Shown here one piece after another: positions 35,311 to 44,468 of a stretch of DNA of 64,000 bases. This DNA is from Flexivirga oryzae (GTDB lineage: Bacteria > Actinomycetota > Actinomycetes > Actinomycetales > Dermatophilaceae), in contig NZ_JACHVQ010000002.1 in NCBI RefSeq assembly GCF_014190805.1, positions 620,001 through 684,000 of the forward strand. Reading direction: 5' to 3'. The stretch's first letter is position 1. Each line of letters opens with the position of its first letter. Both the position numbers and the translations under genes were made by a program. Below the pieces are notes generated by a model that saw only the letters and a program-made list of their open reading frames with translations, was not told where the DNA came from and did not search any database.

Positions 35311-38300
35311 CAACGGGAACCTCCGTTCGAATCGAGAAGGCGTCGTATCGCGTCTATGTCGGCGGCCGTGTCCGCCGGGTCGTGGTCGGTTTGCAGCGCC
35401 TGCTCCACCCAGCTGACCTGGTCGTCGACCGTCGAGCAGGAGAACAGGGTCGTCACGTCGAAGAGGTCCGGAAACTCGCGGCTCAACTCGTCGCACAACT
35501 GCACGACCGAGATCGAGTCGCCCCCGTACTCGAAGAACGTGACATCAGTGGCGTAGGTGTCCTCGCCCAGGACTCGGGCCCACGCACCGAGGACCGCACT
35601 GCGCAGGCCGTCCCGGTCCGTGATCGATGCCCCTGGGTTGGTTGGCGATCCCGCAGGGCTCGAAGGAGTCGGCGCCACCGCGGCGGACACACGACCGGGT
35701 GCGGCGAAGAGGATGGAGTAGTCGTCCGCCCCGGCGAGTGTGTCGAACAGGGACGCCACCGGCCGGTCACTCATGACGAACGTGTGCACCATCGGCAATC
35801 CCTCCTCCGGCCGCGTCTTGACGAACAGCTCATCGATGAGATCCGCCGACATGCCGATTTCGGACCAGCCGCCCAGATTCAGGCACCGGAACGGCCCCGC
35901 CGACTGCGCCAGCCCGCTCTGGTAGGCGTTGCCGGCGGCGTACTCCGCCTGACCCATGGCGCCGACATATCCGGCCACCGAACCCATCAGCACGATGTCG
36001 CGGCACTCCGGGTACGCCGCGGCCAGCAGATGCGGTCCCTGGACCTTGGGCGCCATACACGCCTCGAACTGCTCCGGGCCGCTGGTGACGAACAGTCCCC
36101 CGGCGGCCAGACCGGCGAAGCTGACGATCAGGTCGACCGGGCCCGTCATACGCGCCAACTGCTCCAGCTGCACGGGATCACACACATCGGCTCGCAGGTA
36201 TTCGAAGCCCGAACCGTCGGCATCCAGCTGCCGCCGACCGCACCCGATCACGCGCAGCTGTGGGTAGTGCGCCGCCAGCCAGTTCGCGTAGGCCTGCCCG
36301 ATTCCGCTGCTGGCCCCTGCGATCAGGACCGTGCCGGTCTTGTCCTGTGGCCACGGCTGCACGGCGAGTCCGACCTCCCGCAGCCGACCGGTCTCCACCA
36401 CGTCCGACCCACGCTCGGGATCGACACGGAAGATGCCATCGGTGCCCAACGCCTCTGCCAACCGCAGGGAACGCGGGTCCGCCGGCGCATCCAACACTCG
36501 CACGGCGAAACGGAATTCGGTGCGCAGTGAGTATGCCGTCTGCGCCATCGCGGTCAGCCGGGCGTCGGCAGCCGAACCGGTCGCGAACGCACCCGGGGCG
36601 ACGACGGTGACCAGCTCGGTGGTGGATCCCTGGTGGATGCTGAGCAGCGTGTCTCCCACGGCACGGCACTGGCGGCCGAGGGATGAGCCATCGTCGGCGA
36701 GCACGAGCGCAACGTGTTCACCCCAGTCATGGACGTTCCGTGCGTCTGGCGCCGAGATCGTCCGACGGCCGTCGGCTTGCCACCGGGCGGGGTCCGTTCC
36801 GGCAGGCAGGACGATCGTCGCCGCCTCCGGAGACTTCGTCGCCCGGTCCGGGGCGCACGTCTCGAACATCAGGTCCTGCATCGTGCACCGGTCGCCGACA
36901 GCGGGACGATTCTTGACACGGTGCCCTCGAACCGACACGACACAGCGACCCGATTCGTTCCAGAGGTCGGCGTCGACGGTCACGATGACGTTGCCCAGTT
37001 CGTCCGTGACGGTCCCCCGGTGGACGATGTTGGCCGTGAACCGGTGCCCCTCCAGCGCAGGGACGTGGTAGCGGACGCGATCGGTAACCCACGGGAGCAG
37101 CACCTCGTCCGGGACGAGCAACGCGTTCGACCCGTTCAACGCGGCGTCCAGGATCGGGGGCCAGAAGCGGTAGTCACGCGCTTCGTCGACGAAGCGCGCC
37201 GGCACCTCCAACAGCAGGACGACCCGGGACCGGTCGGGTGCCTGTGCCAGGCGTCGGGTCACCGCCCACCGTTCGGACACCGCGACGCGCTCGTCGTCGC
37301 CTACCTGTGTGGTCACCGGTATGTCGACGAGCCCGTCGAAGGCGGGAGGCTCGGCGGTGAGGGGCTCGATCCACTCGGTCGGGTGCAACGTGAAGGTCAC
37401 CCAGGGCTGCCAACCCGATTCCGCCACCCGGAAACGGACTTCGCCCTTTCCTGTCCGATGTTCGACGGCGGCGACCAGGTCGACCGACGCCGCGGTCGAG
37501 GCCAACGGCCCCGCCATACACAGGTCGACCACGTCGTACTCCAGCAGCGACGACCCGCTCCCCGGAAGCAGCCCGGCGAGCACCTCGTGGATGGCCGTTC
37601 CCACCATCATCGGTGCGCCGCCCACCCGATGCTCGCTGATCTCCCAGTCACGGTCCGGGGTGATGGTGTGACTCGCGGACGACACCCCGAGCGCGTGAAC
37701 GTGCGAAGTGCCGCTGTGCTCGAAGGTGTTGCGCCGAGGGGTGAACCAGTGCCGGACCGGTTCTTCGCCGATGTCGGCAGCCGGGCCGGGCAGGCGTCGC
37801 CCACCCCGGACCACCACATGCACATTGGTGCCGGTCATGCCGAACGAACTCACGCCGGCCAGCGCACCCGATGGTGGTGTCCCCGTCATGGTCGGGATGA
37901 AGAAGGCCGACTCGACGAGTTCGGAGCTGTCCGACGGAGTCACGAACGCCGGATGGGACGGCACTCGACGGGTGTTGAGTGCGCCGATCGCGGCAGCGAC
38001 GGAGATCAGGCCGGATGTCGAATCCAGGTGCCCCAGATGTGCTTTCACCGAGATCAGCGGTACTGAGGACGGCTGCAGATCGGCAAACGGACTCGCCGTG
38101 CGCAGCGCCTCCACCTCGATCGCGTCCCCGACCGACGTGCCGGTGCCGTGGCTCACGAGCAGACCCAACTCCGCCGGGTCCAGGCCGGACCCGGTCCATG
38201 CCTGGTCGAGCGCAGCGACCTGGGCGGCCGGGTTGGGCGAGGACATGGTTGCCGTTCGGCCGTCCTGGGTCACGGCCCAGGCCTCCACCTGCGCGTAGAC

Positions 38301-39035
38301 CGACTCCGGCGAACAGTCGTCGGCCCTCCTCAGCACGAACGTGACCACCCCCTCGCCCATCGAGGTTCCGTCCGCGGTGCGATCGAACGCCCTGGCCTGC
38401 GAGGTGGGTGACACGACGTCCACGGCCGCGGAACCGCGACGTCCGGGGTCGAGGTAGAGGTTGGTGGAGCTGACGATCGCGGTGTCGACTCGTCCTGCGC
38501 GAAGTTCCTCGGCGGCGACGGTGAGGGCGTACAGCGACGACGAACACGCGGTGTCGACCATCACCGACGGTCCGTGCAGGTCGAGGAAATGGCTGATCCG
38601 ACCGGCGACACTGGAGTTGAGCACCGCCAGCAGATCCGGAGAGACACCGTTCTCACGCTGGGTGGAGCCGTAGACCGCCTGCTGGAAACCGTTGCAACTC
38701 GCATACACGCCGACGACACCGTCACCCGGAGCGACACCGGCGTCCTGGACGGCCCGGACCGCGGATGACAGACACCACCGTTGGAACGGATCCATCTGGT
38801 CGGCGACCTTCGACGACACCCGGAACCGACGGTGGTCGAAGCGGTCGATCGACTCGAAGAAGCCACCGTCGTAGTAGTCGTCGGGTCGTCCGGTCAGTAG
38901 TGAGTCCCGTAGCCGTTGCTGCGGGAAGGACCGGGTGTTGACCCGGCCCGCACCGAGCATCTCGGTGAGGCCGGCGAAACCCTCGCCTCCCGGCACCTGC
39001 ACGTCAACACCGATCACGGCGAGCGGCATACCCAT
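35310..39035 (-). CDS. Modular PKS: KS-DH-KR-ACP without its own AT (second)
   Basis: 1241 residues from ATG 39035 (GAGGAG 6 nt upstream; ATG 39029 is a second choice). KS (about 1-410): Cys164 in DTACSSS, His296 in SHGTGT, His336 in KAHLGH. Unlike the other PKS, only about 55 residues lie between KS and DH, with no AT or linker trace. DH (about 460-720): His469 in SEHRVGGAP and Asp630 in PPILDAAL; the usual Pro of HxxxGxxxxP is a Val. KR (about 800-1110): TVLIAGASSGIG, Ser1019, Tyr1032, Asn1036. ACP Ser1174 in YGGDSI. The free AT gene lies just upstream. Confidence 0.93.
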   Translation of the reverse strand: MGMPLAVIGVDVQVPGGEGFAGLTEMLGAGRVNTRSFPQQRLRDSLLTGRPDDYYDGGFFESIDRFDHRRFRVSSKVADQMDPFQRWCLSSAVRAVQDAGVAPGDGVVGVYASCNGFQQAVYGSTQRENGVSPDLLAVLNSSVAGRISHFLDLHGPSVMVDTACSSSLYALTVAAEELRAGRVDTAIVSSTNLYLDPGRRGSAAVDVVSPTSQARAFDRTADGTSMGEGVVTFVLRRADDCSPESVYAQVEAWAVTQDGRTATMSSPNPAAQVAALDQAWTGSGLDPAELGLLVSHGTGTSVGDAIEVEALRTASPFADLQPSSVPLISVKAHLGHLDSTSGLISVAAAIGALNTRRVPSHPAFVTPSDSSELVESAFFIPTMTGTPPSGALAGVSSFGMTGTNVHVVVRGGRRLPGPAADIGEEPVRHWFTPRRNTFEHSGTSHVHALGVSSASHTITPDRDWEISEHRVGGAPMMVGTAIHEVLAGLLPGSGSSLLEYDVVDLCMAGPLASTAASVDLVAAVEHRTGKGEVRFRVAESGWQPWVTFTLHPTEWIEPLTAEPPAFDGLVDIPVTTQVGDDERVAVSERWAVTRRLAQAPDRSRVVLLLEVPARFVDEARDYRFWPPILDAALNGSNALLVPDEVLLPWVTDRVRYHVPALEGHRFTANIVHRGTVTDELGNVIVTVDADLWNESGRCVVSVRGHRVKNRPAVGDRCTMQDLMFETCAPDRATKSPEAATIVLPAGTDPARWQADGRRTISAPDARNVHDWGEHVALVLADDGSSLGRQCRAVGDTLLSIHQGSTTELVTVVAPGAFATGSAADARLTAMAQTAYSLRTEFRFAVRVLDAPADPRSLRLAEALGTDGIFRVDPERGSDVVETGRLREVGLAVQPWPQDKTGTVLIAGASSGIGQAYANWLAAHYPQLRVIGCGRRQLDADGSGFEYLRADVCDPVQLEQLARMTGPVDLIVSFAGLAAGGLFVTSGPEQFEACMAPKVQGPHLLAAAYPECRDIVLMGSVAGYVGAMGQAEYAAGNAYQSGLAQSAGPFRCLNLGGWSEIGMSADLIDELFVKTRPEEGLPMVHTFVMSDRPVASLFDTLAGADDYSILFAAPGRVSAAVAPTPSSPAGSPTNPGASITDRDGLRSAVLGAWARVLGEDTYATDVTFFEYGGDSISVVQLCDELSREFPDLFDVTTLFSCSTVDDQVSWVEQALQTDHDPADTAADIDAIRRLLDSNGGSR

Positions 39036-39045
39036 CAGAGTCTCC

Positions 39046-40221
39046 TCATGCGGCGAACCGCGCTGCGCGCCAACGCAACTCGGACATCTTACGATCGCGG
39101 AGCTGTTCGTCGACCTGCTTGACCCGGAGCACGTCGTCGACGATGCCGAGGATCTGGTCCGGTTGCTGGTCCGCCCGACCGACCATCGCTCGCAGCTCCT
39201 GGTACGCCGGTATGACGCGGTCGCGGTACAGCTCCCTGTCCGGTTGATGGTTGGGGGTGCTGACGATGGCCCCGAGCGCGCGAGCCGCGAGGTCGTAACT
39301 GCCCTCGACCGCCAGCACGTGACGCAGTTCGCGCTGCACCGCGTCGATGGCATCGGGGGTGCCGGAGGGCAGGTGCCGGACGCCAGGACACCCCGCCATC
39401 CGGGTGAGCATGCCCGTGGACGACAGGTCGAGTGCGACTTGGCTGCCGTGCATGTACGCGTAACGCAACGCCTCGGCCCAACGGACCGGAGCAACGATCT
39501 GCCGGGCGAGTTCGTCGATCAGGTCGGCGTCGTCCGGATAGGGGGTTGCCGTGCGGTTGCGGATGACCGCCGGCCCGAAGCTCTCACCCAGATCGAGTGG
39601 GGCGGCGAGCTCGCGGAACCTGTCGGCGGCCGCCTGCATGAACGGGGTGTGGAACGCGCCCTTGACCTTCAACGGCAGCAGTCGCAGCCCGGACGTCGCC
39701 GCGAAGTCGTCCAGTGCCGACAGGGTTCCGCTGATCACGATCTGCCGGGTGGAGTTGTGATTTGCCACGTAGACCTGGGGTGCCGCCGCCACCAGCTCCG
39801 CGAGCTCCGCCGGCGGATCGACGACCGCTCGCATACCGGTCGGGACCTCGGCGGATCGCAGTGCGTCGTGCATCGCCCGTCCGCGCGCGGCCACCAGCTG
39901 CGCGACCGTGCTCACGCTCAAGCCTCTGCAGATGCCCAGGGCAGCGACCTCACCGACACTGTGGCCGACCGCGAAGCTCGGCGCGATCGGCACCTCCCGG
40001 GCGACAACGGCATAGGTGGCCATCGACCCGATCGCCGAAATCACCTGGGCACGGTAGGTATCCGTCGGATCTCCCTGGTCGAGCCAGGAGTCCAATGGTT
40101 CCTTCAGCGTGTCCGCGGCTTCCTCCCAGACCGCTCGGGCGCGGTCGTCGCAGCGCCACATGGTGATCACGTCCGCGGAGGGTGTCTCGCCCTGCCCCGA
40201 CAACAGCAGCGTCATTCTCAT
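39046..40221 (-). CDS. Stand-alone acyltransferase (malonyl-type, trans-acting)
   Basis: 391 residues. The active-site Ser88 is in AVGHSVGE and the partner His191 in KGAFHTPF. The GQG motif SGQGE starts it. It lies between the ACP and the two AT-less PKS genes and is the only AT in the window. It probably loads extender units on both PKS carriers. The last 100 residues (from about 290) are helical and less typical. ATG 40221 overlaps the ACP stop (ATGA). Confidence 0.93.
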   Translation of the reverse strand: MRMTLLLSGQGETPSADVITMWRCDDRARAVWEEAADTLKEPLDSWLDQGDPTDTYRAQVISAIGSMATYAVVAREVPIAPSFAVGHSVGEVAALGICRGLSVSTVAQLVAARGRAMHDALRSAEVPTGMRAVVDPPAELAELVAAAPQVYVANHNSTRQIVISGTLSALDDFAATSGLRLLPLKVKGAFHTPFMQAAADRFRELAAPLDLGESFGPAVIRNRTATPYPDDADLIDELARQIVAPVRWAEALRYAYMHGSQVALDLSSTGMLTRMAGCPGVRHLPSGTPDAIDAVQRELRHVLAVEGSYDLAARALGAIVSTPNHQPDRELYRDRVIPAYQELRAMVGRADQQPDQILGIVDDVLRVKQVDEQLRDRKMSELRWRAARFAA

Positions 40222-40478
40222 CGGACATCCTCCGCCCGTTCGGCGATCAGCGAGGCCAGTGAGTCGATCTCGAAATTCGTGAAGAAGTCGGAGAACTTCA
40301 CCGAGACACCGAATTCGTCCAGGATCTGTTCCTTGAGGTCGACGAGCATGAGGGACTCGACACCGATGTCGAAGATGTTGTCGTCCCTACTCACCTCCGC
40401 ACCCACGAGTTGTGAGACTGCCGTGACCAGGAAATCGGTGACCCTCGGTGTCGTGGACGTCATGGGGACAGCTGACAT
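40218..40478 (-). CDS. Acyl/peptidyl carrier protein
   Basis: 86 residues. The carrier motif is DIGVESLMLVDLKEQI, with Ser in VES. AGGAGG lies 4-5 nt before ATG 40478, making it preferable to the internal ATG at 40463. It lies between a condensation gene and the AT. May hold the first loaded unit or a shared carrier. Confidence 0.88.
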   Translation of the reverse strand: MSAVPMTSTTPRVTDFLVTAVSQLVGAEVSRDDNIFDIGVESLMLVDLKEQILDEFGVSVKFSDFFTNFEIDSLASLIAERAEDVR

Positions 40479-40491
40479 GTTTTCCTCCTGC

Positions 40492-41724
40492 TCAGGCCGA
40501 AGCGGCCAGTTCTGTGGGGTGGGTGAAGGACTCGGGCGGCGCCGATCGCAGTGGCCCGTATCGCAGTTGCTGCGCGTAGAGCCATGCGAGCTGTTCGAGC
40601 CGGTGAGCGGGGATGCCCTCGGCCACCAGGGTCAGGCTCTGCTCGTCACCGTCCTGATCCACACTGAGGTGCAGGCCGTACTTCGGATCCACGTAGCTGT
40701 CGTCCTCGACGATGCGACCCGGCAGGTCCTCGTGGATCCTCCGGGGTACGAGCGACTGTGTCCCGTAGTCGAAGACGACTGATGTCGCGGGGATCCGGTC
40801 GCTCAGCTTCGCGGAGCCGGACGAGAGTGGAACTGTGGCACGGATCGCCATGCCGACGGCCAGCGAACCGAGCTCCCTGCGCAGCACCGGCGTCTCGACC
40901 AACGGCCAGGCGTCGACATCGAAAACGAGCGGCTGCAGCCGGACGAAATTGCCGATCGCCGCACGATGTGCGGCGTCGCGTCCGACGAGCGCGGTGGACA
41001 GCAGCACGCTCCGGGTGTCGGTCCACACCGACAGTGCCGGCACCACTGCACCGAGGCTTGCGGCGAACCCCGTCCGTTCGGGCGCGCGCACCGTGCGCCG
41101 TACCTGTACGGTGCCGACTCCCGCCTCGCGCATGCCGTGTAGGGCGGTGACGAACGCCGCTGCTGCCTCGGATGATTCGGACATGGCCAGGTGTTCGGTG
41201 CCGACGATGGCACGGGGTGCTGCGTGATGCTCCGCCGCGTCGGCGATCCGCGGGAACGCCGGTGGTGCGCCCGTCAGATATGCGTCGGCGATGGTGTGCA
41301 ACAACAGCGCAAGGCTGATGCCGTCGACGACCGCATGATGCGCGTTCAGGTACAGCCGGGTTCGGCCGGTGTCCCGTACCGAGATCACGGCTGCGTGGAC
41401 CAGCGGCGTGTCCAGGACGGGAATCCGCCGATCGCCGACGTCGTTCATTGCCCGGCTCGACAGGACCTCGACCCGCTCCACGACCGGGGTCGCCGGTGTC
41501 GCGAACAGCCGGACGCCATCACGCCGGAACGCACGACACAGTTCAGGACAGGCCTCAACGGTCATGCGCACGGCCCGGAACAATCGCTCCTCGTCGACCG
41601 GCTCGTCGAAGTCCACGAATACCGGCACGTTGTAAGGGGCTTCGTGATCGCTCATCAGACAGGCAGTGACAATTTCACGTTCCCGTGCCGACAACGGGAC
41701 TTCCACCACGGACTCAAGCGACAT
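40492..41724 (-). CDS. Stand-alone condensation-domain protein
   Basis: 410 residues of the chloramphenicol-acetyltransferase-like fold. The catalytic motif is AHHAVVDG (His129-His130, Asp134, Gly135). The N-terminal start PLSAREREIVTACL resembles condensation/PapA-like acyltransferases. It has no carrier and no adenylation domain. Its 5' end overlaps the A-carrier gene by 11 bp. It may link a carrier-bound acyl or aminoacyl group to another unit. Confidence 0.85.
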   Translation of the reverse strand: MSLESVVEVPLSAREREIVTACLMSDHEAPYNVPVFVDFDEPVDEERLFRAVRMTVEACPELCRAFRRDGVRLFATPATPVVERVEVLSSRAMNDVGDRRIPVLDTPLVHAAVISVRDTGRTRLYLNAHHAVVDGISLALLLHTIADAYLTGAPPAFPRIADAAEHHAAPRAIVGTEHLAMSESSEAAAAFVTALHGMREAGVGTVQVRRTVRAPERTGFAASLGAVVPALSVWTDTRSVLLSTALVGRDAAHRAAIGNFVRLQPLVFDVDAWPLVETPVLRRELGSLAVGMAIRATVPLSSGSAKLSDRIPATSVVFDYGTQSLVPRRIHEDLPGRIVEDDSYVDPKYGLHLSVDQDGDEQSLTLVAEGIPAHRLEQLAWLYAQQLRYGPLRSAPPESFTHPTELAASA

Positions 41725-43303
41725 TGCTGAGCACCTCCTCCAACGGTCGGGTGAGCAGGTCTCCCATGTCGACCACCACCCCTTGGTCGTCCAACTGCCA
41801 GACTGCGTTCATTGCGCTCAGCGAGTCGCCGCCGAGGTCGAGGAACGTGCTGGACGGTGTGCCGGTCGGCACCAAGGCGGCGAAGAGTTCCCGCGCGCGT
41901 TCCTGCCCCGGGGTCATTTCACGTGCGAACTCCAGCAGTGCGCCGGTGTCGGTCTTCCCGTTACGAGTCAGCGGGATGGCGCCGACCGGCGTGACCACGG
42001 GGACCGTGTATGACGGCAGCACCTCCCGCAGATGGTGGCGTAGCGCACTCAGATCGGAGCAACCGCTGATGAACAGCCGGACGATGCCCTTGTCCGTGAC
42101 CGCTGTCGCCGTTGACCGACGTCCGTTGATACAGACGAAATCTGTTGCGACGCGCTCAATTTCGGCAAGGTCGATGCGATATCCCTTGACTTTGACCTGG
42201 CGGTCGCGGCGACCGATGAAGGTCATCGCTCCTTCGGCCGAGGTCACCAGGTCGCCGGTGCGGTAGTGCGGGGCGCCGTGCAGGGTGATCATCGACCGTT
42301 CGGTGATGTCCGGCTCGTCACGGTAGCCGCGCATGAGACCGGGCCCGCCCACGACCAGTTCGCCGGGATCGGCGCCGTTCACCGGATCACCGGTCTCGTC
42401 CAGCACATGAGTGCACATGTTCTGCATGGCGCGGCCGATCGGGACGTCTTCCCCGGGGAGCACATCGCCGATCTCGTAGGACGTGGCGAACACCGTTGTC
42501 TCCGTTGGGCCGTAGACATGAATGACGCGGCATCTGGGTAGAACGTTGCGCACATGCCGAGGAGATACTCGTTCACCCCCGAACAGGACGAGCTGGAGGT
42601 CGTCGAACACCTCCGGGCTTCGGTCGGCGAGCAGGTTGAAGACCGCTGTGGTGACGAAGAGTGTGTCCACGGCGTGCAGCGCATGGCGCACCCGGGAACG
42701 GTCCAGCAGATCGTCCAGTTCGACGACCTGGATCGTCATACCGTTGAGGAGACCGCCGAGAATCTCGTAGATGCACGCATCGAACTGCAACGCGGCCGTG
42801 TGCGCGATGACCTCGCCCGGGTAGATGCCGGGTTGGGTCGCCAGATTCGCCAGGCCACGGTCCGTGATCTCGACGGCCTTCGGTTCGCCCGTGCTCCCCG
42901 AGGTGAAGATGACGTAGGCGAGCTGGTCGGGCCGGCGCGATGGCAGAGCACGTGTCGTCCCGTCCCGCAGTTCGACTGCGTCCGCAACACTCCGGACGAC
43001 GGCGACCGGCCGTGTCCGGCGCCTGATCTGCTCCACCCGCGCCGTCGGGTACGTCGGGGGCACCACACAGAAGCCGCCGCCCGCACGCAGCACGGACACC
43101 ATCAGGATCACTGCCTCGACGTGATCGTCGGTGTGGATCTCGACGATCTCATCAGTGGTCGTTCCGGCGGCACCCAGGCCGTCCGCGGCCTGACGCGTCA
43201 ACTGCTCGAACTCGCTGCGGCTGAACGATCGCTGCTCGGACCGCAGGATGATGCGGTCATCCGGGTCCTGGAGTACCTCCTCCAGACGGGTGGCGATATT
43301 CAT
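41714..43303 (-). CDS. NRPS module: adenylation domain with carrier (second)
   Basis: 529 residues from ATG 43303 with AAGGAGGAA upstream. A3 YVIFTSGSTGEPKAV, A4 FDACIYEILGG, A5 HVYGPTETT, A7 YRTGDLV, A8 GRRDRQVKVKGYR and A10 LTRNGKTD are clear. The carrier Ser494 is in LGGDSLS. A hand-aligned pocket (D-A-Y-A-L-G-V-V-F-K) is closest to isoleucine-like codes and is tentative. It sits between two stand-alone condensation genes. Confidence 0.93.
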   Translation of the reverse strand: MNIATRLEEVLQDPDDRIILRSEQRSFSRSEFEQLTRQAADGLGAAGTTTDEIVEIHTDDHVEAVILMVSVLRAGGGFCVVPPTYPTARVEQIRRRTRPVAVVRSVADAVELRDGTTRALPSRRPDQLAYVIFTSGSTGEPKAVEITDRGLANLATQPGIYPGEVIAHTAALQFDACIYEILGGLLNGMTIQVVELDDLLDRSRVRHALHAVDTLFVTTAVFNLLADRSPEVFDDLQLVLFGGERVSPRHVRNVLPRCRVIHVYGPTETTVFATSYEIGDVLPGEDVPIGRAMQNMCTHVLDETGDPVNGADPGELVVGGPGLMRGYRDEPDITERSMITLHGAPHYRTGDLVTSAEGAMTFIGRRDRQVKVKGYRIDLAEIERVATDFVCINGRRSTATAVTDKGIVRLFISGCSDLSALRHHLREVLPSYTVPVVTPVGAIPLTRNGKTDTGALLEFAREMTPGQERARELFAALVPTGTPSSTFLDLGGDSLSAMNAVWQLDDQGVVVDMGDLLTRPLEEVLSNVA

Positions 43304-43334
43304 TCTTCCTCCTTGACGTACTGGGTTCCGGTGA

Positions 43335-44468
43335 TCAGGCGGTGAGGGTCTCGTCCAGGTGGGCGAGCAGGCTCCGCGCCAGTTGTTCATCGACCCGCGA
43401 GCGGTCGAACTCCAGGTGGATCGTGGTTGTCCCTTCGTCGACCACTGCCCGGGCATAGAGCGCGAAGCGTGGATACGTGTCCACCGAGATGAATCGGCCT
43501 GTGCGGTAGCGGAAGTCCTCGTAGGAGAAGACGACATCCGCAGTGGCGGCGACCGCCGTCGACGGCTCCAGGACCGGGTCAGCGGTCCGCAGCATCAGGT
43601 CGGTGCAGCGACTCCGCAGGTCCTCGTGAGGTCCCGCCTCCTCGACCACGAGGACAGGGAGGTTGGCCACGACCTCGCGGATGCCGAGCGTGTAGCGCCA
43701 TGAGGACACCCACACGTACGACGAGCCTGCGGCCACGGTGTGCAGCCACTCCTCGAAGGCGGCCTGGATCGCCACGCGCGGGAAGCTTCGGTGCCGGCGC
43801 GCGAGGTCCGCGATCGAGGACGTCGCCACGTCGACGCGGAGCCTGCCGAGCTCCGGACCGTGCGCCGGCGGTCCGCCGCCCGGCAGCGGAAGTGTGGCGA
43901 CCGCGGGACGCCGTGGCCACTTCTTCTCGGCCGCCGCAACGTGCTCGTAGACCAGCCGTATCCGCTCCGCGTCCTCGACGACCGTGCCGCCGCCCGAAGG
44001 GAACAGCGACTCCTCAACGGCCACGGCTCCGATGCCGTCGACCGCGATGTGGTGGAACTCCAGCACGAGGTGCGCCTGCCCGCCCACAGTGCACCGAAAT
44101 GCGGTGACGGGCAGAGCGTTCGGGCCAAGTGGTGGGATGTGGCTCTCGTCGGCGCAGAAGGAGAAGAGCGACTCCACCGGACCGGCATCGGTGACCACGG
44201 CGTGCCGGATCAGGTCCGGCCGCGCCGTGCGGAAGAAGCCCCTGCCGTCATACTCGAACGTGCTCGCCAGGCCCGGATGCGCCGTCAGCATCCGGTGGAC
44301 CCGTGCGGTCAACGACGCGATGTCGTGTTCGTCGCCGTGCAGTGCGTAGGCGAACGGCAACCGGTAGCAGGCTGCACCCTGGCTGATGAACATCCTGATC
44401 TGGGTGTCCGTCATGGGCTGCCGTGACCGGATCTTCGACCCCACGACGATGGGTGATTCGCGCATCAT
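43335..44468 (-). CDS. Stand-alone condensation-domain protein (second)
   Basis: 377 residues. The motif EFHHIAVDG gives His139-His140 and Asp144. It is shorter than typical condensation domains (about 430). Start ATG 44468 overlaps the stop of the upstream C-carrier-C gene (ATGA). No carrier or adenylation domain. It could act as a partner for one of the A-carrier proteins. Confidence 0.82.
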   Translation of the reverse strand: MMRESPIVVGSKIRSRQPMTDTQIRMFISQGAACYRLPFAYALHGDEHDIASLTARVHRMLTAHPGLASTFEYDGRGFFRTARPDLIRHAVVTDAGPVESLFSFCADESHIPPLGPNALPVTAFRCTVGGQAHLVLEFHHIAVDGIGAVAVEESLFPSGGGTVVEDAERIRLVYEHVAAAEKKWPRRPAVATLPLPGGGPPAHGPELGRLRVDVATSSIADLARRHRSFPRVAIQAAFEEWLHTVAAGSSYVWVSSWRYTLGIREVVANLPVLVVEEAGPHEDLRSRCTDLMLRTADPVLEPSTAVAATADVVFSYEDFRYRTGRFISVDTYPRFALYARAVVDEGTTTIHLEFDRSRVDEQLARSLLAHLDETLTA

